From Bacteroidales bacterium (lineage in GTDB: Bacteria; Bacteroidota; Bacteroidia; Bacteroidales; VadinHA17): DNA of 9,442 nucleotides. Location of the stretch: contig DOTV01000224.1 of assembly GCA_003520925.1 (NCBI GenBank), forward strand, positions 1 through 9,442, read 5' to 3'. Below are positions 1 to 5,471 of the stretch, piece after piece. Below the pieces are notes generated by a model that had not been told where the DNA came from, ran no database searches, and was given only the letters and a program-made list of their open reading frames with translations. Position 1 is the first letter of the stretch. Each line of letters begins with the position of its first letter. Both the position numbers and the translations under genes were made by a program.

Positions 1-371
1 TTATCAGCATCTTTAATGTAAATGGGCGCACCAGAAGAGCATTTAATATTCACCCCGTTAAGGATGAGCCTTACATTACCTTTGTTATTTGCATTTACAA
101 CAATTTGCCCTTCAGTCAGCGATCCTGTTATTTTGTAAGTTCCGGCAGATATGAGGGTCACTTTTCCACCGCTGACAGTTGCCACATCAGGAATCACATT
201 TATCGAACTTCCGTTCAGATTAACCTGAACTACCGTTGTTGTATCGTATGTATAAACATCAGTATCGTTATTGTTATCATCACCCGAGTTATCATCATTT
301 TTTGCACATGCTGCAAACAGTGCCATAATCAAAATCGCGATTAACAGATAATTCAGGTCTCTTTTGATCAT
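1..371 (-). CDS. Carbohydrate-binding lipoprotein, Cthe_2159-like family (3' end outside window)
   Basis: The reading frame opens at the ATG whose complement is at 369-371 and stays open to the left edge, giving 123 complete codons of the N-terminal part. Residues 1-21 form a lipoprotein signal peptide (basic MIKR, then a hydrophobic core) ending in a lipobox FAAC with Cys22 as the lipidated residue. A short Asp/Asn-rich linker follows (KNDDNSGDDNNNDTD). From about residue 45 come strands with the pattern VNLNGSSINV, VTLISAGTYKITGSL, GQIVVNAN and VRLILNGVNIKCSSGAPIYIKDAD. This run of 'G-Y-ITGSL ... I-V ... V-LILNGV-I-----API-I' is what I recognise as the start of the Cthe_2159-type carbohydrate-binding domain, whose founder is a beta-helix protein reported to bind cellulose and polygalacturonate. 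It is likely a surface or periplasmic lipoprotein. It is divergent from the beta-helix gene at 501. The family call is from memory of the pattern, and the domain is incomplete here. Confidence 0.75.
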   Translation of the reverse strand, partial: MIKRDLNYLLIAILIMALFAACAKNDDNSGDDNNNDTDVYTYDTTTVVQVNLNGSSINVIPDVATVSGGKVTLISAGTYKITGSLTEGQIVVNANNKGNVRLILNGVNIKCSSGAPIYIKDAD

Positions 372-500
372 AATTTGAGAATTAAAGCTGAAACTTTTTT
401 ATTTCAGACTATTTATGCTTCTACAGTTTATAGACAATATACCCCCTTGAAATATTCTGGAATTTGATTAATTTTATAAGGATTAAAAAAATTAGTGTCA
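372..500. promoter_or_regulatory. Divergent intergenic region, promoters not resolved
   Basis: This AT-rich 129-bp gap separates two divergent genes, the lipoprotein (minus) and the beta-helix protein (plus), and must hold the start signals of both. I searched for the Bacteroidota -7 element TAnnTTTG with a TTG about 19-20 bases upstream and found only partial matches on either strand, so no promoter is called. AAGG at 478-481 lies about 19 bases before ATG 501, too far to be a convincing ribosome site. Confidence 0.4.
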
Positions 501-1778
501 ATGAACTACAGATTTTTGAGGGTGCTTGGTCTGACCTTTATTGGTATTTTTTCATGGCAGGCTATTTACAGTCAGAATATCGGGTTGGTCAGCATAAAGC
601 ATGCTGATGAAATAATAACTGTCGGCGGACAAGGAGCCGACCTTCCGGAGTTTACTTCAAAAGCTATTCAGATTGCACTCGATGCTATAAAGGAAAGAGG
701 CGGAGGAATTGTAAAGCTTAATCAAGGCACCTTTAAGATAACCGGACCGGTGCGCATTTCCGACAATACGTCATTGACAGGATCGGGAAAAACTACAATC
801 CTTCAGAAGTGCGATGGTTTTAAGACGAGTTTCATTATTGATGCTGACTGGGGTATGCTAAAAGCAGAGGTGAAGGATGCCAGCGGCTTCAGTATCGGAA
901 TGGGAATAGAGCTTTACGATGATGAACATAATCAGGGATGGGATGTCACAACTGCTGTAATAACAGATATACAAGGCAATACTATCTATTTTGACAACCG
1001 GACCGTAAATGATTACATCTCTTCATTGAACGGAACGGTTACAAACAGCTTCTCAATTATCGAGGTTGTTGATGACGAAAATGTTAAAATTTCGGATCTT
1101 GTCATTGAGGGGAATAAAAACTCAAATGATTACATAAACGGCTGCAGGGGAGGGGGGATATATATACATAAATCGAAGAACTGTATTGTTGAAAATGTGA
1201 AAATTAATGAGTTCAACGGGGATACCTTTAGCTGGCAGATAACAGAGAACATTACAATAAGAGGATGTGAGGCCGCAAACGGAAACGGACTTGGATTTCA
1301 TCCGGGGACAGGATCGGATCATTCAATAGTTGAAAACTGTGTCAGTCATCACAATAAGGGAGACGGGATATTTTTATGCTGGCGGGTTCAGAACGGTATT
1401 TTCAGGAATAATACCTCATATGCAAACGGTGATAACGGGATCTCAATAGGTCATAAGGATACAGACAATATTTTTGAAAATAATCATGTTTATGAGAATG
1501 GTTCGCATGGTGTTTTATTCCGGAATGAGAATGAGCAGAACAGCGGCCACAGGAATACCTTTACGAATAATGTGATAGAAAATAACGGTGTCAGCAGGGA
1601 ATCAGCAGGATTTTATATCGGTGGAGAAACACATGATATTAGAATTGTCAATAATACAATCCGTTCTGCAGGAAAAGGAAATCAGACCATTGCTATATTT
1701 ATCGGAAAGAAATCTTCGAAAATTACCACAACCGAAAATAAGATTTCAGGATCAAAGGAAATTGTTTACGAAAAGTAA
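501..1778 (+). CDS. Secreted right-handed parallel beta-helix protein (pectate-lyase-like fold)
   Basis: The protein has 425 residues from ATG 501. A GTG two codons upstream (495) keeps the frame, but the ATG starts a normal signal peptide (MNYRFLRVLG, a hydrophobic stretch, then IYSQ), so I prefer it. The segment ADLPEFTSKAIQIALDAIKERGGGIVKLNQGTFKITGPVRISDNTSLTGSG is the classic entry cap of pectate-lyase-3 / beta-helix proteins. From about residue 195 onward the chain is made of short coils with repeated Asn and Gly-Ile turns (ENVKINEF, ENITIRGCEAANGNGLGF, SIVENCVSHHNKGDGIFL, GIFRNNTSYANGDNGISI, NIFENNHVYENGSHGVLF, NTFTNNVIENNG, IRIVNNTIRSAG), typical PbH1 repeats. Members include polysaccharide lyases, epimerases and non-catalytic binders, and I cannot assign a catalytic set. 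It probably acts outside the cytoplasm on a polysaccharide. It stands alone on the plus strand and converges on hypB, with the repeat at 1794-1884 between them. Confidence 0.85.
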   Translation: MNYRFLRVLGLTFIGIFSWQAIYSQNIGLVSIKHADEIITVGGQGADLPEFTSKAIQIALDAIKERGGGIVKLNQGTFKITGPVRISDNTSLTGSGKTTILQKCDGFKTSFIIDADWGMLKAEVKDASGFSIGMGIELYDDEHNQGWDVTTAVITDIQGNTIYFDNRTVNDYISSLNGTVTNSFSIIEVVDDENVKISDLVIEGNKNSNDYINGCRGGGIYIHKSKNCIVENVKINEFNGDTFSWQITENITIRGCEAANGNGLGFHPGTGSDHSIVENCVSHHNKGDGIFLCWRVQNGIFRNNTSYANGDNGISIGHKDTDNIFENNHVYENGSHGVLFRNENEQNSGHRNTFTNNVIENNGVSRESAGFYIGGETHDIRIVNNTIRSAGKGNQTIAIFIGKKSSKITTTENKISGSKEIVYEK

Positions 1779-1793
1779 ATACTTAAAATTCAT

Positions 1794-1884
1794 TTAACCG
1801 CGGAGTTACACAGAGTTGCATGGAGTATGACACGGAGTCAAAACAGTGCAACTCCGGTAAAACTCAGAGAAACTCAGTGGTTAA
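1794..1884. repeat. 91-bp intergenic inverted-repeat element with periodic GAGTT/AACTC words
   Basis: The element is bounded by TTAACC (1794-1799) and its complement GGTTAA (1879-1884). The outer 14 bases match in inverted orientation at 12 of 14 positions. The left part carries GAGTT/GAGT words at 1803, 1813, 1823 and 1835, and the right part carries AACTC at 1850, 1861 and 1871, so the words recur every 10-12 bases in opposite orientations. Two perfect internal inverted pairs are visible: GAGTTGCA (1813-1820) with TGCAACTC (1847-1854), and CGGAGTT (1801-1807) with AACTCCG (1850-1856), which compete for the same right arm. It fills the gap between two convergent genes and ends one base before the hypB stop codon. 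From memory, similar sequences of the type 'accgcggagttacacagag ... ctcagtggttaa' recur in intergenic DNA of environmental Bacteroidota, but I could not verify this. It may also act as a two-way transcription stop, although there is no clear U-run. Confidence 0.7.
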
Positions 1885-1885
1885 G

Positions 1886-2674
1886 TTATATTTGACTTAG
1901 AATCCAGTTGAACCAGAGATTCAACCCTTCTCCTGTCTTAGCCGAAACTGTAATGAATTCCATTTGATGGTTTATCAAACGGGCATTTTTCATAAACTCC
2001 TCTGTACGGAAGTCAACGTATGGAAGGAGGTCCGATTTATTTATTATGCAAAGGTGCGATGTCTCAAATATCTTTGGATATTTAAGCGGTTTATCCTCAC
2101 CTTCAGTTACACTAGCAATAAGGACACGTTTATGTTCCCCGAGGTCAAACATTGCAGGGCAGACAAGGTTACCAACATTCTCTATAAAAAGAACCGAACC
2201 GGCTTCAATATCCATTTTTTTCAGAGCAGCATCTATCATTTTGGCATCGAGGTGGCATCCCGATCCGGTATTTATCTGTATGGCAGGAGCGCCTGCTTTT
2301 TCAATCCGGTTTGCATCAATTAATGTTTGCTGGTCTCCTTCAATTACATATATTTTCCTGGAAGAGATCAGTTGACTTATTGTCTTTTCCAGAACAGTTG
2401 TCTTTCCTGATCCGGGCGAACTTACCAGATTGAAGCAGAGTACTTTTCTGCCTTCAAAAAACCTTCGGTTCAACCCGGCAGTCATGTTGTTCTGTGAAAG
2501 GATGTCGATGTCAAGGTCGATAATTTTCTTATGAGAATGATTGTGTTCATGCGGATGATCATGAGTATGCCCATGATCATGTTCATGGGTATAGTCACTG
2601 TCGTGATTATGTGTATGGTTCGGGTCGTAAATCACGAATTCGCCGGGTTTCCCACATCCGCAGGTTTCGCACAT
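1886..2674 (-). CDS. hypB: Hydrogenase nickel-incorporation GTPase HypB, His-rich form
   Basis: HypB is a cytoplasmic GTPase that, with HypA, inserts nickel into the large subunit of [NiFe]-hydrogenase. The 262-residue protein has all the expected parts in order. The N-terminal metal site MCETCGCG gives Cys2, Cys5 and Cys7. A histidine-rich tract with 13 His lies between residues 20 and 48. The P-loop is SSPGSGKTT (85-93). Next come EGDQQT (112-117), TGSGCHLD with the G-domain metal ligands Cys140 and His141, ENVGNLVCP with the third ligand Cys172, and NKSD (212-215) for guanine recognition. The start is fixed by the terminal CxxCxC motif. It follows hypA by 68 bp on the same strand and is the last gene of the minus-strand run. 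The His tract suggests nickel storage as well as delivery. The family call is secure, but the client enzyme is not in the window. Confidence 0.97.
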   Translation of the reverse strand: MCETCGCGKPGEFVIYDPNHTHNHDSDYTHEHDHGHTHDHPHEHNHSHKKIIDLDIDILSQNNMTAGLNRRFFEGRKVLCFNLVSSPGSGKTTVLEKTISQLISSRKIYVIEGDQQTLIDANRIEKAGAPAIQINTGSGCHLDAKMIDAALKKMDIEAGSVLFIENVGNLVCPAMFDLGEHKRVLIASVTEGEDKPLKYPKIFETSHLCIINKSDLLPYVDFRTEEFMKNARLINHQMEFITVSAKTGEGLNLWFNWILSQI

Positions 2675-2742
2675 AATAAGTAATTTTAGTTAGAGCAGAA
2701 ATTTACATTTTTTTTCACCCGGCTCCCATCAATCATAAAAGC

Positions 2743-2991
2743 TTATTCTTCTTCAATCAATAGTGATTTCACCCTGAATTCCGTCCCGTTTGTCTTAACG
2801 ATATGAAGCCTGGTTTTCTCAAGAATTGAGCCTTCAGAAAGCATACCAAGGGCTGATTTAAAAGCATCAGCTTCAACACCGCTGAAATTGCCAACTTCAA
2901 TTGTAATCTCGCTGACTGATAAAGTTTTGTGTTTTTCAGCCTCACATTCAGCAATCTTAATTACTTCAGTTGCCAGTGAAAACTCGTGCAT
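2743..2991 (-). CDS. hypA: HypA-type nickel metallochaperone lacking the zinc-finger segment
   Basis: The gene encodes 82 residues, against about 110-120 for usual HypA. The start is certain because the family's N-terminal nickel motif is present: MHEFSLA, with His2 as nickel ligand and Glu3. The conserved core follows (ITIEVGNFSGVEADAFKSALGMLSEGSILEKTRLHIVK). In ordinary HypA this strand leads into a zinc domain with two CxxC pairs and then the closing strand 'G-ELRVKSLEIE'. Here LHIVKTN runs directly into GTEFRVKSLLIEEE, so the closing strand is kept while roughly 30-35 residues with all four zinc cysteines are absent. The only cysteine is Cys16. There is no frameshift or stop to suggest decay, so this looks like a clean in-frame loss. 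It precedes hypB by 68 bp and follows the Gfo/Idh gene by 69 bp on the same strand. It may depend on HypB for metal sensing, which is my inference. Confidence 0.9.
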   Translation of the reverse strand: MHEFSLATEVIKIAECEAEKHKTLSVSEITIEVGNFSGVEADAFKSALGMLSEGSILEKTRLHIVKTNGTEFRVKSLLIEEE

Positions 2992-3060
2992 GGTTTAAAG
3001 TTAACAGGTCAGAGAGTTATTAATATACGCATGCTGAAATTTTATCTGAAATGCCAAAGT

Positions 3061-4728
3061 TCAGGATTTCTCCCCTCTGACGATCTCTTCCTTCTCCCTG
3101 TCCCAGTACATTGTACGGCCCTCCAGGTATGCCCTTGTTCCCATGTGGGCTGTCATTGCCTCCATAAAAGCCTGGTCGATGTTGCATGAAGGGGTTTGTC
3201 CCTGCCTGATGCACTCGAGCCACTCCCTGATGTGCAGGTGAGTAGTGTCGTAACGCTTGCCGTCGACATAAGTGTAGAGCAACCCGCGTTGCGCAAAGTA
3301 AAGTTCTGTGGCAGAAGTTACTGCATCGACTTTGCTCTGTCCGGGCACATAAGTGAAGAATGATTTATCGGTCGGGATGATGCCCTGTTTTATCTTCTCT
3401 GCATACCGTTCCGAATCGCTGTCAGCTGTAATGCTAAGGATATTTGAAACCTCCATGGATGCATCGTGACCCATAAAAACTTTGCCCCTGTTTCTTGAAC
3501 TCGCCAGTGTTGCGCTATAAAGCATGGTGAGATTCCTGTCGGGCCATTCGAAGGTAGTCTGTAAAACATCAGGTACTGTACGGCCGTCTTTGAAGAAATA
3601 TACTCCTCCTGATGAAGTTGCAGATGCAGGTATTCCCAGGTGCATGATCTGATTCACTGCATCATATTCATGGGTGAGAAGATCACCTGAAAGCCCTGTA
3701 CTGTAGTCCCACCAGCAGCGCCAGCGAAAGAACCTCTCAAGACTGAATTTGTCACGCTGCTCAGGTCCCATATAGCGTTCAAGCCCGAATGACTTCATAT
3801 AGTCATTGTACTCCTTTACTCTTGCAGGATCGCCTTCAAACTGTTTCCAGTCGATAGTCTGTGGATTCGAACCTTCGATTATCGGATAAACCCATGCCCC
3901 GTTGGGAGTATTGCGGTTAGTGCAAACCTGTATAAGATTAACATGTCCAAGCAGGTTGTTACTGATTATCTCCTCAGCTTTCTGATAACAGGCTGTCTGC
4001 CTGCCCTGATGTCCCAGCTGAAATACGATTCCTGATTCTTTTACAGCCTGCCGGACCAGGTAGGTTTCAGGAACCGTCCAGGTTGCAGGCTTTTCACAGT
4101 AAACATGCTTGCCTGCCTTTGCAGCTGCAATTGAAATTGTCCCGTGCCAGTGGTCAGGGGCTGCGACAACTACCGCATCAATATCATCGGCTGCAACAAG
4201 TTCCTGCCATGTACGGTAACGTTTCGGAAGAGGACCAAATTTCCCGTTTGTTCCTTCGCGTTTAATATTGGAGCCTGTCAATTGAGCAGATTCACTGTAT
4301 ACGTCAAAAATATCGCATACCCCGTTTATTACAACATTCAGATTACCCTGCTCCATGAACACATCGTAGCGGGTATCATCAGGATTTACCTCTTTGGCTT
4401 TGACCAGGCTGTCCATATATGATGGTTCGGCGAACCCCAGTGCTCTCATCAGCTGTTTGCCCCTGATTCCAAAACCGACCAATCCTATGCGGATCTGCTT
4501 CCCGTTTTCAAGCGGTTGCAGGAATACGGCATTTTTGGTGCTCAGCTGGAAAACGTCTGAGATATCGCGGTCCAGAAGGACATTTTTTCTTGTTTTGACC
4601 AGTCCATAGGCCATGGCACCTAACAAAGGAACCGTGGCAAGTGTTTTTATTACATCACGGCGGCCGATAGCAGATGATTTTTTTGTTTCAGTCTTTTCTG
4701 AAGCCTTTTTTATATTATCTTTTTCCAT
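3061..4728 (-). CDS. Gfo/Idh/MocA family oxidoreductase with possible Tat signal
   Basis: The 555-residue protein is an NAD(P)-dependent sugar or cyclitol oxidoreductase of the Gfo/Idh/MocA superfamily. The N-terminus has an Arg-Arg motif (GRRDVIKTL, Arg23-Arg24) and a hydrophobic stretch (ATVPLLGAMAYGLV) consistent with twin-arginine export, although the hydrophobic part is modest. The Rossmann fingerprint is RIGLVGFGIRG (Gly85, Gly87, Gly90). The segment AVVVAAPDHWHGTISIAAAKAGKHVYCEKPATW holds the hallmark Glu212-Lys213-Pro214. Past residue 330, RWRCWWDYSTGLSGDLLTHEYDAVNQIMHLGIP is the usual C-terminal-domain helix region of exported Bacteroidota members. At 555 residues it is longer than the roughly 430-450 typical of the group; part of this is the N-terminal leader and a segment around 100-160 between the nucleotide loop and the rest of the Rossmann fold. 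The substrate is unknown; some relatives are glycoside hydrolases (GH109) using bound NAD. It starts 4 bp after the DoxX stop, so the two are co-transcribed. Confidence 0.9.
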   Translation of the reverse strand: MEKDNIKKASEKTETKKSSAIGRRDVIKTLATVPLLGAMAYGLVKTRKNVLLDRDISDVFQLSTKNAVFLQPLENGKQIRIGLVGFGIRGKQLMRALGFAEPSYMDSLVKAKEVNPDDTRYDVFMEQGNLNVVINGVCDIFDVYSESAQLTGSNIKREGTNGKFGPLPKRYRTWQELVAADDIDAVVVAAPDHWHGTISIAAAKAGKHVYCEKPATWTVPETYLVRQAVKESGIVFQLGHQGRQTACYQKAEEIISNNLLGHVNLIQVCTNRNTPNGAWVYPIIEGSNPQTIDWKQFEGDPARVKEYNDYMKSFGLERYMGPEQRDKFSLERFFRWRCWWDYSTGLSGDLLTHEYDAVNQIMHLGIPASATSSGGVYFFKDGRTVPDVLQTTFEWPDRNLTMLYSATLASSRNRGKVFMGHDASMEVSNILSITADSDSERYAEKIKQGIIPTDKSFFTYVPGQSKVDAVTSATELYFAQRGLLYTYVDGKRYDTTHLHIREWLECIRQGQTPSCNIDQAFMEAMTAHMGTRAYLEGRTMYWDREKEEIVRGEKS

Positions 4729-4732
4729 AGTA

Positions 4733-5233
4733 TCAGATTATGAATTTACGAAAACCAACCGGCAATACTCTGACCAGAAAATGGTCGATCCCAATCACCC
4801 TGGCGGCAGGAAAAACGAAAAGAACGCCTAAAGCTGCGAGCTCGATAAGGTTCTTGTCGACCAGGAAATAGGAACCTTCAAAAGCCATCATATATTTAAC
4901 GCCGATAAGGGCCGGGTGCGAAAAAGTGTAAAGCAGTAACAGCAGAATTCCCCCAATAACTGATAAACGGGTAAAACACCCGAGCAGCAAACCTAAACCA
5001 ATAAGCACCAGTGCCCATTCGTTAAGAAAATCGATGTATTTCATTGTTCCGGCATTGCCGGCCATATTAATGAATATTGAACGAAACATTCCCTGTGAGT
5101 CCAGCAGGTAAGAGGTAGCAGTCCAGTGCGGATTAAGAACCTTTACCATTCCTTCGTAAAGAAAATGCCATCCGATGAAAGTGCGCAGCACCAGCAGCCA
5201 TGTCAGCTGAGCTTTTGTGTAGTTATTTTCCAT
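4733..5233 (-). CDS. DoxX-family inner-membrane protein
   Basis: The 166-residue protein has about four predicted membrane segments: LTWLLVLRTFIGWHFLYEGMVKVL (about 9-32), the region WALVLIGLGLLLGCF (about 73-87), LSVIGGILLLLLYTF (about 89-103) and LIELAALGVLFVFPAARVIGI (about 128-148). The N-terminal 'LR--IGWHFLYEG--K' and the central 'FLNEWALVLIGLGLLLG--TRL' are the DoxX/SURF4-like signatures; the family is named for the small subunit of an archaeal thiosulfate:quinone oxidoreductase, but most bacterial members have no known activity. It is the first gene of the minus-strand run and ends 4 bp before the Gfo/Idh start. The tight link suggests it anchors or electronically couples that protein, which is inference. 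A poor promoter-like match (TTG and TATTTTTT, 21 bases apart, around 5290-5321 on the minus strand) lies upstream and is not called. Confidence 0.88.
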   Translation of the reverse strand: MENNYTKAQLTWLLVLRTFIGWHFLYEGMVKVLNPHWTATSYLLDSQGMFRSIFINMAGNAGTMKYIDFLNEWALVLIGLGLLLGCFTRLSVIGGILLLLLYTFSHPALIGVKYMMAFEGSYFLVDKNLIELAALGVLFVFPAARVIGIDHFLVRVLPVGFRKFII

Positions 5234-5406
5234 AATTTAATAATAAGTAGACATTCTGTTTTTTAACGACATTAGGGTTATAAAAATAAAAAAAATAAAC
5301 TTAATCGTTTTGATATTACAATCTTTAAAGCTTGGGAAATTTTATTATAGGGATATTAGATGGGAAACAGCAAGGTGGATTTGACTGTTTTACCGGGAAA
5401 ATTTAA

Positions 5407-5437
5407 TTGACTTTGGCTTATGAAGAGCGTAACTTTG
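5407..5437 (+). promoter_or_regulatory. Bacteroidota-type promoter for the acyl-CoA synthetase gene
   Basis: TTG at 5407-5409 and TAACTTTG at 5430-5437 match the Bacteroidota primary-sigma consensus (TTG near -33, TAnnTTTG near -7), with a 20-base spacer. Transcription would begin around 5442-5444 and leave a leader of about 30 bases before ATG 5472. The rest of the 238-bp intergenic region 5234-5471 is AT-rich, and I see no other firm signal in it. Confidence 0.55.
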
Positions 5438-5471
5438 ACTACGGTAGTTATTTAATTAAAAAACGGTTTCG

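Noticed and set aside
105..344. 79-codon plus-strand open frame
   Set aside because: It lies wholly inside the opposite-strand lipoprotein gene and its translation has no recognisable features.
495..500. GTG start two codons before ATG 501 for the beta-helix gene
   Set aside because: The ATG gives a normal signal peptide and no ribosome site favours the GTG.
2528..2617. Repetitive catgat/catgag DNA looking like a tandem repeat
   Set aside because: It is explained by the alternating His/Asp/Glu codons of the histidine-rich tract in HypB.
4083..4831. Several plus-strand open frames of 60-92 codons
   Set aside because: They are antisense to the Gfo/Idh and DoxX genes, which have clear family motifs.
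5290..5321. Possible minus-strand promoter for the doxX run
   Set aside because: The -7 match lacks the final G and lies in a poly-A/T tract where such matches arise by chance.
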